From NCBI GenBank assembly GCA_011046055.1, contig DSBN01000387.1, positions 1 through 8,849 on the forward strand: a stretch of DNA of 8,849 nucleotides, given 5' to 3'. Of the stretch, positions 1 to 6,438 are shown piece after piece; position 1 is the stretch's first letter, and the number at the start of each line of letters is the position of its first letter. This stretch comes from Sediminispirochaeta sp. (GTDB taxonomy: Bacteria > Spirochaetota > Spirochaetia > DSM-16054 > Sediminispirochaetaceae). Position numbers and translations under genes: made by a program. Below the pieces are notes generated by a model. It did not search any database. It was not told where the DNA came from and saw only the letters and a list, made by a program, of their open reading frames with translations.

Positions 1-101
1 CAGATTCGCTGACCCCCGCCGAAGAGGCGCTGGGTGGAGTCGAATCCGGAGGCGTTTCTGCTTGTCGAGCCTTTCAGCCCTTGCTCCAAAGTGACCCACC
101 G
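1..101. other. Region upstream of ffh: possible gene tail and hairpin
   Basis: No complete gene is visible here. A plus-strand frame is open from position 3 to a TAG at 114-116 and reads as plausible protein (DSLTPAEEALGG near its start), so it may be the C-terminal end of an upstream gene cut by the window edge. The same DNA can fold into a stacked hairpin. 3-8 (GATTCG) pairs with 41-46 (CGAATC), 12-15 with 32-35, and 17-20 with 26-29. No T-run follows, so it is not a standard terminator. I found neither a tRNA nor the conserved apical GGAA-loop region of SRP RNA in it. Confidence 0.3.
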
Positions 102-131
102 TTGACATTGAGCTAGTAAATACGGTATAAA
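102..131 (+). promoter_or_regulatory. Sigma70-type promoter of the ffh operon
   Basis: A perfect -35 box TTGACA lies at 102-107 and a near-perfect -10 box TATAAA at 126-131, separated by 18 bp. Transcription would begin near 138, giving a short leader before the ffh ATG at 161. It is the best promoter in the window and sits directly before a long run of co-oriented genes, so it probably drives ffh and much of what follows. Confidence 0.75.
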
Positions 132-160
132 AGGCGTAAAACTCTTAGGATTGTAGGTGT

Positions 161-1489
161 ATGCTGGAGAAAATTTCGGACAAGTTCGTGGACATCGTCA
201 AGCAGGTCTCAGGAAAGTCAAAGATCACGGAGAAGAACATCCAGGATGCCGTGGAAGAGATCAAAATCGCCCTGCTTGAAGCGGATGTCAACCTAAGAGT
301 AGTACGCCGGTTTGTGAACCGGACTATAGAAGAGGCCAAGGGCGAGACGGTCCTGAGGGCGGTCAACCCGGGACAGCAGTTCGTCAAAATCGTCCACGAC
401 AAGATAGTGGAGCTCCTGGGCGACCAGCGGCAAGAGCTGGAGCTGAAGGGGCCGGATACCCAGTCGGTCATCCTGATGATGGGACTCCAAGGCTCGGGCA
501 AGACTACCAGCTCCGCCAAGCTTGCTCGTTTGTTAAAAAAAGAGGGACGACGTCCCCTGCTGGTGGCCGCGGACTTGATACGACCGGCGGCGGTGAAGCA
601 GCTGGAGGTTCTGGGAGAGCAAATCGGTGTACCGGTGTACTCCGAAGATGGCAAGGATCCCATCAAAGTAGTCAAACACGCCCTTTCGGAGGCGAAGAAA
701 CAGCAGTATGACACCGTCATCGTCGACACCACCGGGCGTCTGCACTTGGACGAAGAGATGATGGAAGAGATACGGAAGATCCACAAGGTCTGCTCTCCGG
801 TGGAATCTCTGTTCGTGGCCGACGCGATGACCGGACAGAGTGCCGTCAAAATTGCCAAGGAGTTTGACGAAAAGGTCGGTATCACCGGTGTTATCCTCTC
901 CAAGTTTGACTCCGATACCCGCGGAGGGGCGGCACTGTCGCTCAAATCGGTGACCGGCAAGCCGCTGAAGTACATCGGCGTGGGAGAGAAGCACGAGGAC
1001 ATAGAGCCCTTTTTTCCCGAAAGAATCGCCGGACGTATTCTGGGAATGGGAGATGTGGTCAGCCTGGTCGAGAAGGCGCAGGAGACCATCGACCAAGACG
1101 AGGCGCGGCGGCTCCAGGAGAAGATGGCCTCGGCGAGTTTCACCTTGGAGGACTACCTCGAATCCTTCGCTCGGGTACGTAAAATGGGCAGTCTCGAATC
1201 CATTATCGAAATGATACCCGGGGCCAAGGGAAATATCAGCGAAGATGATATTGACGAGGCGGAGATAAAAAAAGAAGAGGCGATCATCCTGTCGATGACC
1301 CTTCAGGAACGTAGAAATCACCGTATTTTAGGGCCCTCCCGGCGCAAGAGAGTGGCCAAGGGGAGCGGGACATCGGTGTTCGAGGTAAATCGTCTGGTCA
1401 AAAAGTTCGAAAAAATGCGGCTCATGATGAAGAAGGTCGCAAAAAATAAGAAATACCAAGCAAAAATTATGAACGGGCTTGGGGTATGA
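161..1489 (+). CDS. ffh: Signal recognition particle GTPase Ffh
   Basis: Ffh (SRP54) binds SRP RNA and hydrophobic signal sequences on nascent chains, and delivers ribosomes to FtsY at the inner membrane. All three domains are visible in 442 residues, close to the usual bacterial length. The helical N domain covers about 1-95 (ALLEADVN motif at 37-44). The G domain covers about 100-295: P-loop GLQGSGKTT at 108-116, DTTGR at 189-193, SKFDSDTRGG at 247-256. The methionine-rich M domain starts about 325, with SRRKRVAKGSG at 393-403 in the RNA-binding helix-turn-helix and MRLMMKK near 419. The ATG is preceded by AGGA at 147-150. DTTGR and SKFD differ slightly from the common DTAGR and TKLD, but the nucleotide site looks intact. 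It is the first gene after the promoter, and rpsP starts 23 nt after its stop. Confidence 0.97.
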   Translation: MLEKISDKFVDIVKQVSGKSKITEKNIQDAVEEIKIALLEADVNLRVVRRFVNRTIEEAKGETVLRAVNPGQQFVKIVHDKIVELLGDQRQELELKGPDTQSVILMMGLQGSGKTTSSAKLARLLKKEGRRPLLVAADLIRPAAVKQLEVLGEQIGVPVYSEDGKDPIKVVKHALSEAKKQQYDTVIVDTTGRLHLDEEMMEEIRKIHKVCSPVESLFVADAMTGQSAVKIAKEFDEKVGITGVILSKFDSDTRGGAALSLKSVTGKPLKYIGVGEKHEDIEPFFPERIAGRILGMGDVVSLVEKAQETIDQDEARRLQEKMASASFTLEDYLESFARVRKMGSLESIIEMIPGAKGNISEDDIDEAEIKKEEAIILSMTLQERRNHRILGPSRRKRVAKGSGTSVFEVNRLVKKFEKMRLMMKKVAKNKKYQAKIMNGLGV

Positions 1490-1500
1490 TATGATCTGTG

Positions 1501-1506
1501 AGGAGG
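1501..1506 (+). promoter_or_regulatory. Shine-Dalgarno site fixing the TTG start of rpsP
   Basis: A perfect AGGAGG ends 6 nt before the TTG at 1513. It lies downstream of the in-frame GTG at 1498, so that earlier codon cannot be the start it serves. The TTG start also yields the expected S16 N-terminus ([10 protein letters not shown]). Confidence 0.85.
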
Positions 1507-1512
1507 TTCTCG

Positions 1513-1773
1513 TTGAGTGTTAAAATCAGGTTGAAGAAGTTCGGTACCAAAAAGCGGCCCTACTATAGGATCGTGGCTATGGATTCCCGCGCCCCGCGGG
1601 ACGGCAAAGCCCTGGAAGAGTTGGGTTACTACCACCCCATCGAAAAGGAAGAGCGGCAGTTGAAACTGCACGAAGAAAAGATCAAGGAGTGGATCAAGAA
1701 GGGAGCTCAGGCGAGTCCTACGGTTAAAAGATTGCTGAACAAAAACAGTATCTTCTTTAACCGTAACGAATAG
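1513..1773 (+). CDS. rpsP: 30S ribosomal protein S16
   Basis: S16 is a small subunit protein that binds 16S rRNA early in 30S assembly. The 86-residue product has the family hallmarks: [20 protein letters not shown] at the N-terminus, then [17 protein letters not shown] at about 27-43, and a lysine-rich tail with [10 protein letters not shown] and SPTVKRLL. Length is normal for S16 (roughly 80-90). I chose the TTG at 1513 because of the AGGAGG at 1501-1506; a GTG at 1498 would add five unneeded residues. It lies between ffh and the KH-domain gene, the order found in many bacteria including Bacillus subtilis, and is probably cotranscribed with both. Confidence 0.96.
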   Translation: MSVKIRLKKFGTKKRPYYRIVAMDSRAPRDGKALEELGYYHPIEKEERQLKLHEEKIKEWIKKGAQASPTVKRLLNKNSIFFNRNE

Positions 1774-1804
1774 TATTTATCGCCACACAGGGCACGGAGA
1801 AAGT

Positions 1805-1809
1805 GGAGG
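1805..1809 (+). promoter_or_regulatory. Shine-Dalgarno site fixing the GTG start of khpA
   Basis: GGAGG at 1805-1809 is spaced 5 nt before the GTG at 1815. It overlaps the alternative in-frame GTG at 1803, so it supports 1815 as the start. Confidence 0.75.
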
Positions 1810-1814
1810 ACACT

Positions 1815-2048
1815 GTGGAAAAAGATCTTGTCGAGTATATTGCTAAATCTTTGGTTGATGATCCTGATGGTGTCGTAGTGAACATGATCGAAGGAGAGAA
1901 GTCTACCATTTTGGAGTTGAGAGTTTCACCGGAAGATATAGGAAAGGTGATAGGAAAACACGGACGGATTGCCAAGGCGGTGCGAACCATACTGAGCGCC
2001 TCGGCGACCAAGACGGGAAAGCGCGTAGTTTTGGAGATACTGGACTGA
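1815..2048 (+). CDS. khpA: KhpA-like KH-domain RNA-binding protein
   Basis: This 77-residue protein is a single KH domain of the KhpA/YlqC type, a small cytoplasmic RNA-binding protein that in Gram-positive bacteria pairs with KhpB (Jag). The N-terminus [19 protein letters not shown] is typical. The KH signature loop is [19 protein letters not shown] at about 43-61, with GKHGR as the GxxG element that contacts RNA. The start was set at 1815 by the GGAGG before it; 1803 would add four residues. It sits between rpsP and rimM, the usual place for this gene. Its TGA overlaps the rimM ATG by one base, which implies translational coupling. Function in spirochaetes is inferred from the family. Confidence 0.92.
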   Translation: MEKDLVEYIAKSLVDDPDGVVVNMIEGEKSTILELRVSPEDIGKVIGKHGRIAKAVRTILSASATKTGKRVVLEILD

Positions 2049-2545
2049 TGGACTCCTTGGCGGTGGGGATAGTACGAAGTTCTCACGGGGTGAAGGGCTA
2101 TGTGAAGGTCAAAAGCTTCTCCGGAGAGGTGGAGCATTTTTTTCAAATGACCGAGGTGATCCTAAAAACCACCAGCCAAGAAAAGGTATACCGTATCGAG
2201 GATGTAAAGGCTCTCGGCGACGGTCTCAGCATCAAATTCGTCGAAGTCCACAGCCCCGAGGAGGGCAAGCTTCTCGCCGGAGCCGAAATCTGGGTTGATC
2301 GAAGCCAGGCTGCTCCTCTTCGAGAGGGGGAGTACTACGCCGCCGACCTCATAGGTTGTGATTTGCTCCTCAAGGGGCGGACGGTGGGAAGGGTGAAAGC
2401 TCTCCGGGAAAACGGGGTGAGCGACCTGCTGGAGGTTCAGTACGGTTCACGGTCCAGATTGGTCCCCCTGACCGAACAGTTTATCGGGCGAATCGATACC
2501 GAGGGGAAGACCATCGAATTGAAGGAAGACTGGGTGCTGCAGTGA
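2048..2545 (+). CDS. rimM: 16S rRNA processing protein RimM
   Basis: RimM is a 30S assembly factor that binds S19 and helps mature the 16S rRNA 3' (head) domain. The 165-residue product shows the N-terminal beta-barrel (VGIVRSSHGVKGYVKVKSFS at about 6-25) and the family motif REGEYYAADLIG at about 92-103, which opens the C-terminal PRC-barrel. It ends with VPLTEQFIGRIDTEGKTIEL, as in other RimM proteins (usual length 165-185). Its ATG overlaps the khpA stop (TGATG). Only a weak GGAG at 2033-2036 lies upstream, so coupling from khpA is likely. Its own TGA overlaps the trmD GTG. Confidence 0.95.
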   Translation: MDSLAVGIVRSSHGVKGYVKVKSFSGEVEHFFQMTEVILKTTSQEKVYRIEDVKALGDGLSIKFVEVHSPEEGKLLAGAEIWVDRSQAAPLREGEYYAADLIGCDLLLKGRTVGRVKALRENGVSDLLEVQYGSRSRLVPLTEQFIGRIDTEGKTIELKEDWVLQ

Positions 2546-3222
2546 AGTTCAGCCTGCTGACTCTTTTTCCCGAAATACCCCGCGCCTATTTCACCGATTC
2601 GATCATGGCCAAAGCGGTGGAGAGAGGGCTGATCGAGTATCAACTGGTGGACTTTCGGGACTTCGCCGTCGACAAGCATCGGACCTGTGACGACGCGCCC
2701 TACGGGGGCGGGGCGGGAATGGTCTTGAAGCCCGAGCCTCTGGCCGCCGCGCTGGATTCTATCGGAGCCGGTGAGAAGCGGGTTGTCTACCCGAGTCCTT
2801 CGGGACGACTATTTCACCAGGGCTACGCCCGCGAGCTGGCCCAGGAAGATGAGCTGGTCTTTATCTGCGGACGGTACGAGGGGGTCGACCAGAGGATCAT
2901 CGATCTTTACGTGGATGATGAGATATGCATCGGTGATTATGTTCTCTCATCGGGAGAGATCGCGGCTATGGCGATAGTCGACACGGTCTACCGTTTGCAC
3001 GAAGGGGTGATCAACAACGAATCGCTGCTGGAGGAGAGCTTCAACGACGGATTGTTGGAGTACCCTCACTACACGCGACCGGCGGTTTTTCGTGGGATAG
3101 AAGTGCCGGAGGTGCTGAGGTCCGGACATCATGCGGAGATATCCGCCTGGCGCCGGGCGCGGAGGATAGAGAAAACCAAACGGTTTCGACCGGATTTACT
3201 AAATCTTTCCGAAATGTCATAA
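2542..3222 (+). CDS. trmD: tRNA (guanine-37-N1)-methyltransferase TrmD
   Basis: TrmD methylates N1 of G37 in tRNAs read through G36-containing anticodons, using S-adenosylmethionine, and so prevents +1 frameshifting. The 226-residue protein carries the full signature of this SPOUT-fold (trefoil knot) enzyme. PYGGGAGMVLKPEP lies at 53-66 and CGRYEGVDQRIID at 109-121. The knot segment DEEICIGDYVLSSGEIAAMAIVD has GDYVLSSGE at 131-139, and NDGLLEYPHYTRP at 168-180 contains the expected catalytic Asp (D169). The start is a GTG in a GTGA overlap with rimM. The nearest purine-rich site, GAAGGA at 2521-2526, is far upstream, so translation probably depends on rimM. Standard synteny with rimM and rplS. 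Confidence 0.97.
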   Translation: MKFSLLTLFPEIPRAYFTDSIMAKAVERGLIEYQLVDFRDFAVDKHRTCDDAPYGGGAGMVLKPEPLAAALDSIGAGEKRVVYPSPSGRLFHQGYARELAQEDELVFICGRYEGVDQRIIDLYVDDEICIGDYVLSSGEIAAMAIVDTVYRLHEGVINNESLLEESFNDGLLEYPHYTRPAVFRGIEVPEVLRSGHHAEISAWRRARRIEKTKRFRPDLLNLSEMS

Positions 3223-3245
3223 TGGCAGGAAAGTGGAATTGAAAA

Positions 3246-3251
3246 TATACT
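3246..3251 (+). promoter_or_regulatory. Possible weak -10 element before rplS
   Basis: The 48-nt trmD-rplS gap is the largest among the translation genes and contains TATACT at 3246-3251. The sequence 17 bp upstream (TGGCAG at 3223-3228) is a poor -35 box. An internal promoter for rplS is possible but weakly supported. The RBS AAAGGGGA at 3258-3265 lies just downstream. Confidence 0.25.
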
Positions 3252-3270
3252 GCATGTAAAGGGGAAATAG

Positions 3271-3645
3271 ATGGATTTAATTCAGGCTGTTGAAGCGGAG
3301 CAGATGAAAGAGAACGCTCAGAATTTCCGAGTAGGTGACACCGTCAAAGTACACTTCAAAATAGTCGAAGGAACGACCGAAAGGATCCAGGTCTTCCAGG
3401 GGATTGTCTTGGCGATCAAGAACAGCGGACTCCGCAAGACTTTCACCGTGAGGAAGATATCTTACGGCGTGGGAGTAGAGAGGGTGTTCCCTGTTCACTC
3501 TCCCCGTATCGATAAGATCGAGGTAGTACGGCGCGGTAGGGTTCGCCGAGCGAAGCTTTACTATCTGCGAAAACGGGTTGGAAAAGCCGCCAAGGTCAAC
3601 GAACTGATTCGCCGAAAGGATCAGATCAAAAAGGCCGGAGAATAG
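3271..3645 (+). CDS. rplS: 50S ribosomal protein L19
   Basis: L19 lies at the interface of the two ribosomal subunits and contributes to an intersubunit bridge. The 124-residue product matches the family throughout: [16 protein letters not shown] at about 19-34, [21 protein letters not shown] at about 38-58, [21 protein letters not shown] at about 69-89, and the conserved RRAKLYYLR at 92-100 near the end. Length is normal (about 115-130). The ATG follows AAAGGGGA at 3258-3265. It ends the translation-related block; the FliK-like gene begins 8 nt after its stop. Confidence 0.97.
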   Translation: MDLIQAVEAEQMKENAQNFRVGDTVKVHFKIVEGTTERIQVFQGIVLAIKNSGLRKTFTVRKISYGVGVERVFPVHSPRIDKIEVVRRGRVRRAKLYYLRKRVGKAAKVNELIRRKDQIKKAGE

Positions 3646-3653
3646 AGGCACCC

Positions 3654-4694
3654 ATGTTTGAGCCGGCTTTTGGCTTGCTGCGACCGGGCCAGATTGGGCT
3701 TCGGTCGCTCCGCCTTGAGCACGGCTCAAAAATTTCCTTCCATGTACTAAAAAAGATTAACAGTAGAACCTGGCTCATATCGCTGCAGGGGCGCCGGCTC
3801 CAGGTGGAGTCGCGTACCGAGCTGCAGGTTGGGGGCAGGTTCCAGGCCACCGTCCTCAGGCAGTCCGGCCGAATGGTGCTCAAGATAAGGGAGCAGGCGA
3901 TGGACGTGGCGAAGATTATCAACAGGCTCTCTCTCCCGGTAAACGACGGTTCAAAAATACTGATAGAGACCATTATGCGTCAGGGGCTGCCGCTTCATGA
4001 GGACAGTGTGCGTCGCCTGAACGATCTTTTTCGGGCCCTCCCCGTACAGACACGGCAAAGCGCCGCTGTTTTGATTCTTCTCCATGACAAGGGTATGCTG
4101 CCGACGGTCTCCCAGTTCAGTCGGCTCCTGTACCTCCTCGACGGTCCCACGCCGGAGAAGCAAGCCCGTCGGGCATCGAAAAAAGGGGCGGGGAGGGATG
4201 ATCCATCAACGGCTGCCCGGGGTGACGGAGCTCGAGACGGCCGTTCCGTGCTTCGAGTCTTGAGAGAACGGATCAAGGCTGCCGGTACCGGAGATGAGCT
4301 CTTGCAGCTTTTTAACCACCTCAAAGCCAAGCACAACAACTGGATAGTAGTGCCTTTCAAATTCCCGGCAGATGAGCACGGTCCATCTGAGGGGGAGGGA
4401 CGGCTGCGGCTGCACAGTGACTTGAACAGGCGGATCGACAAGTTCACCCTCTCGTTTTATGGGGCTCGCGATTTCCATTTCACCGGTGTCTTGCAAGGAG
4501 AGACGCGGCGGATCAGTTTATCCCTGGAGCACAGGCCACCGATGGAGCGGCAGAGGAGAATAATTTCACTGTTGCGGGAAAAACTCGGTAACCTGGGCTT
4601 CGAAATTGACGATACTATAAAAGAGGCGAGAAATTTTGCGCCTTTTCCCGGTGAAGATTTGCCGAGAGTCCAAAAGATTGATAAAATTGTATAG
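3654..4694 (+). CDS. FliK-like (flagellar hook-length control-like) protein
   Basis: The 346-residue protein has no signal peptide or membrane segment. The N-terminal 20-80 is rich in alternating hydrophobic/polar beta stretches (TWLISLQGRRLQVESRT, RFQATVLRQSGRMVLKI). A helical part runs to about 162, and a charged Ala/Gly/Arg/Lys linker spans 165-195. The C-terminal domain (about 196-325) has WIVVPFKF at 230-237, GRLRLHSDLNRR at 249-260, and a FHFTGVLQGETRRISLSL strand pair followed by LREKLGNLGFEI. This layout resembles FliK C-terminal domains. Position supports it: in B. subtilis the same operon region carries ylqG (FliK-like) followed by ylqH (FlhB-like), and the next gene here is FlhB-like. 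The start has AGAGG at 3644-3648, 5 nt upstream. True hook-length control is not shown; assignment rests on fold-like pattern and synteny. Confidence 0.65.
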   Translation: MFEPAFGLLRPGQIGLRSLRLEHGSKISFHVLKKINSRTWLISLQGRRLQVESRTELQVGGRFQATVLRQSGRMVLKIREQAMDVAKIINRLSLPVNDGSKILIETIMRQGLPLHEDSVRRLNDLFRALPVQTRQSAAVLILLHDKGMLPTVSQFSRLLYLLDGPTPEKQARRASKKGAGRDDPSTAARGDGARDGRSVLRVLRERIKAAGTGDELLQLFNHLKAKHNNWIVVPFKFPADEHGPSEGEGRLRLHSDLNRRIDKFTLSFYGARDFHFTGVLQGETRRISLSLEHRPPMERQRRIISLLREKLGNLGFEIDDTIKEARNFAPFPGEDLPRVQKIDKIV

Positions 4695-4702
4695 TTGATG
4701 AT

Positions 4703-4957
4703 ATGGAGGATAAGAAGGCTGTCGCCCTGAAGTACTATGGAGATCTGCCGGCCCCTTTTGTCACGGCTAAGGGCAAGGGGCCTACCGCCGAACGGATGCT
4801 AAAATTGGCACGCGAGAATGGGGTGCCCGTTCAGGATAGTCGGGACTTGGCACAGCTGCTTTTTGCAGTAGATCTGGGGGACTTCATCCCCGAGGAGCTC
4901 TACGAGTTGGTAGCCCAACTGTACGCATTCGTACTTGAGATACAGGATGAGTTATGA
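4703..4957 (+). CDS. Stand-alone FlhB C-terminal-domain protein (YlqH-like)
   Basis: The 84-residue product aligns with only the cytoplasmic C-terminal part of the flagellar export switch protein FlhB. AVALKYYGDLPAPFVTAKGKG at about 6-26 corresponds to the VALKY segment after the FlhB autocleavage site. ARENGVPVQDSRDLAQLLF at about 36-54 and GDFIPEELYELVAQLYAFV at about 59-77 match the rest of the domain. The four transmembrane helices and the NPTH autocleavage motif are absent, so it is soluble and cannot self-cleave like FlhB. Homologues (YlqH type, COG2257) commonly follow a FliK-like gene, as here. In FlhB this domain interacts with FliK to switch export specificity, so an interaction between the two neighbours is plausible but inferred. 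The RBS is weak; its end overlaps the next ATG (ATGA). Confidence 0.85.
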   Translation: MEDKKAVALKYYGDLPAPFVTAKGKGPTAERMLKLARENGVPVQDSRDLAQLLFAVDLGDFIPEELYELVAQLYAFVLEIQDEL

Positions 4958-6081
4958 GGAATATTAAAGTCAGTGAGCTCACCGCGGGTCTAAAATTCTC
5001 CAAGCCCGTCTATATTGAGGGGGAAAACCTCTTGGTACCGGAGAACGTGGAGATCAAGCAGAAGGATATCGACCGCCTCAAGAGGTGGGGGGTCGAGTAC
5101 GTTCAGTCCGAAGGTACTCAGGTGAGTCTGGAAAACGCCGCGGACGCGCGGTCCGATCTGCCAGTCGGTGAGACCCTGTTCGAGTACAAGCAGGCCGTAG
5201 AACAGGCGGATCAGATTTTTATCGATCTCTACTCCGGACGGCTTCCGGACAAGGAGATTATCAACGACACCGTTGAGAATGTGTTTCAGCTCTTGATCGC
5301 CCAGCCGGAGCAGTTGATCGGTCCGATGTTCAGTATCCAGAAGACCAAACACCATCTGTCCCAAAGCGCGGTGAACTGCCTGGTTCTCTCGGTGATGATA
5401 GGCCGCGGTCTCAAACTCCCCAGCTATCAGCTCATAAATTTGGCCACTGCGGCGGTACTCCACGATTCGGGGATGAGCCGTATCCCCCAGGCGATTCTAG
5501 ACAAAAAGGGCGCCCTCAGCGAGAAGGAGCGCCAGCTGGTCAACACCCATACCATCCATTCCTATCGAATTATCAGCCGGGAGCTTGGATACCCCGAAGA
5601 GGTGGGGCGCACCGCCCTCTACCACCATGAAAGGTGGGATGGAAAGGGGTATCCCAAGCAGTTGAAAGGGAAGGAGATTCCTCTGACGGCCCGTATACTT
5701 TCAGTAGTCGACGCCTACGAGGCGATGGTCCGCGATCGTCCCTACCGAGATTCGATGATCGGATATCGCGCGATGCGACAGCTGCTCAACGACAACTCCC
5801 GGCGTTTCGATTCGGAAATACTCAAAGTATTCCTGAAAAGCATGGGGATCTACCCGGTCGGCAGCATCGTTATCCTCAACGACGGTTCGGTGGCCAGGGT
5901 AGTAGGCAACCACGAAGGTGTACCGCTCAGACCCAAGGTCAAGCTGCTAGTGAACAACTCTGGGAGAACCCTCGGCCCGGAGTTGCAGCGGATCATCGAC
6001 CTCTACAAGGAGGCGAAATACTTCATCGTCAGAGCGGTCAGTGTCGGGGAGATAAAGAAGATGAGCAAGGTGGCGAGTTGA
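4954..6081 (+). CDS. HD-GYP domain protein, putative cyclic-di-GMP phosphodiesterase
   Basis: HD-GYP proteins hydrolyse cyclic di-GMP to pGpG/GMP at a di- or tri-iron centre, or act as c-di-GMP sensors. In 375 residues there is a small N-terminal domain (about 1-60; DUF3391-like start with KVSELTAGLKFSKPVYI) and an HD-GYP domain at about 125-300. The latter has H133/H134, HD at 170-171, H199, HHERWDGKGYP at 224-234 and D253 in SVVDAYEAM. A C-terminal beta-rich extension at about 300-375 (GSIVILNDGSVARVV) is shared by many of these proteins. No receiver or membrane segment is seen. The usual HDIGK reads HDSGM here (170-174), and the residue after the HxxxG histidine region is also altered. The start is ATG in an ATGA overlap with the FlhB-like gene, with AGGA at 4944-4947. 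Coupling suggests a link to motility or export; activity is inferred. Confidence 0.88.
   Translation: MRNIKVSELTAGLKFSKPVYIEGENLLVPENVEIKQKDIDRLKRWGVEYVQSEGTQVSLENAADARSDLPVGETLFEYKQAVEQADQIFIDLYSGRLPDKEIINDTVENVFQLLIAQPEQLIGPMFSIQKTKHHLSQSAVNCLVLSVMIGRGLKLPSYQLINLATAAVLHDSGMSRIPQAILDKKGALSEKERQLVNTHTIHSYRIISRELGYPEEVGRTALYHHERWDGKGYPKQLKGKEIPLTARILSVVDAYEAMVRDRPYRDSMIGYRAMRQLLNDNSRRFDSEILKVFLKSMGIYPVGSIVILNDGSVARVVGNHEGVPLRPKVKLLVNNSGRTLGPELQRIIDLYKEAKYFIVRAVSVGEIKKMSKVAS
6067..6073 (+). promoter_or_regulatory. Shine-Dalgarno site fixing the TTG start of yraN
   Basis: AAGGTGG, one mismatch from AAGGAGG, lies inside the last codons of the HD-GYP gene, 4 nt before the TTG at 6078. There is no closer alternative in-frame start, and the TTG yields the expected YraN N-terminus. 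Confidence 0.65.
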
Positions 6082-6437
6082 ACCAAGAGCTGTCCTGGAG
6101 AGAGGGAGAGAGGATTGCCGCCGATCACCTGCGGGAGAAAGGCTGGAATATTTTGGAGCTCAACTTCCGCAATCGAAGCGGCGAAATAGATATTCTAGCG
6201 GCGAAGGGGAAGACCCTCGCCTGTGTGGAAGTGAAAACATGGCAGGAGGAGCTGGTGAACGACTTAGAGAGGGCGGTGAACTGGAAAAAGATCAGAACCT
6301 ACGCCTCTCTGTGTCGTTACTATCTCTACCAAAACCCCGAATATTCGGGTTTTCGGGTACGATTCGACCTGATTTGGGTAGACCCCGAGGAGGGGAGGGT
6401 CGACCATATACAAGATGCATTCATGGAGAGCGCTTAG
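6078..6437 (+). CDS. yraN: YraN/UPF0102 family nuclease-fold protein
   Basis: The product of 119 residues (family usually about 110-130) starts at a TTG that overlaps the HD-GYP stop (TTGA). It shows the UPF0102 core: WREGERIAADHLREKGWNILELN at about 7-29, then RSGEIDILAAKGKTLACVEVKT at about 33-54. E36 and D38 of GEID, with E50 and K52 of EVK, form the E...D...ExK pattern of restriction-endonuclease-like (Holliday-junction-resolvase-like) folds. A nuclease role is implied by fold, but the cellular function of the family is not settled. The gene frequently lies near rplS/rnhB in other bacteria, which fits here. The frame stays open far upstream inside the HD-GYP gene, but that stretch is a shadow. 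The RBS of the next gene is within its 3' end. Confidence 0.88.
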   Translation: MNQELSWREGERIAADHLREKGWNILELNFRNRSGEIDILAAKGKTLACVEVKTWQEELVNDLERAVNWKKIRTYASLCRYYLYQNPEYSGFRVRFDLIWVDPEEGRVDHIQDAFMESA

Positions 6438-6438
6438 A

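Noticed and set aside
1..160. SRP RNA or tRNA next to ffh
   Set aside because: A TCGAATCC string resembles a T-loop, but no cloverleaf, CCA or SRP apical motif could be built around it.
145..1143. Long minus-strand open frame opposite ffh (332 codons)
   Set aside because: It is antisense to an unmistakable ffh; the product is Ser/Thr/Arg-rich with no domain, as expected from codon bias of the real gene.
533..1321. Second minus-strand open frame opposite ffh
   Set aside because: Another shadow of ffh, with no recognisable domain and no RBS context.
1498..1512. GTG at 1498 as the rpsP start
   Set aside because: The AGGAGG lies after it and serves the TTG at 1513; S16 proteins do not carry the extra residues.
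1803..1814. GTG at 1803 as the khpA start
   Set aside because: GGAGG at 1805-1809 overlaps it and is correctly spaced for the GTG at 1815.
5634..6077. Upstream extension of the yraN frame inside the HD-GYP gene
   Set aside because: YraN homology starts at the TTG at 6078, which has its own RBS. The extension overlaps the conserved GYP region and has no family signal.
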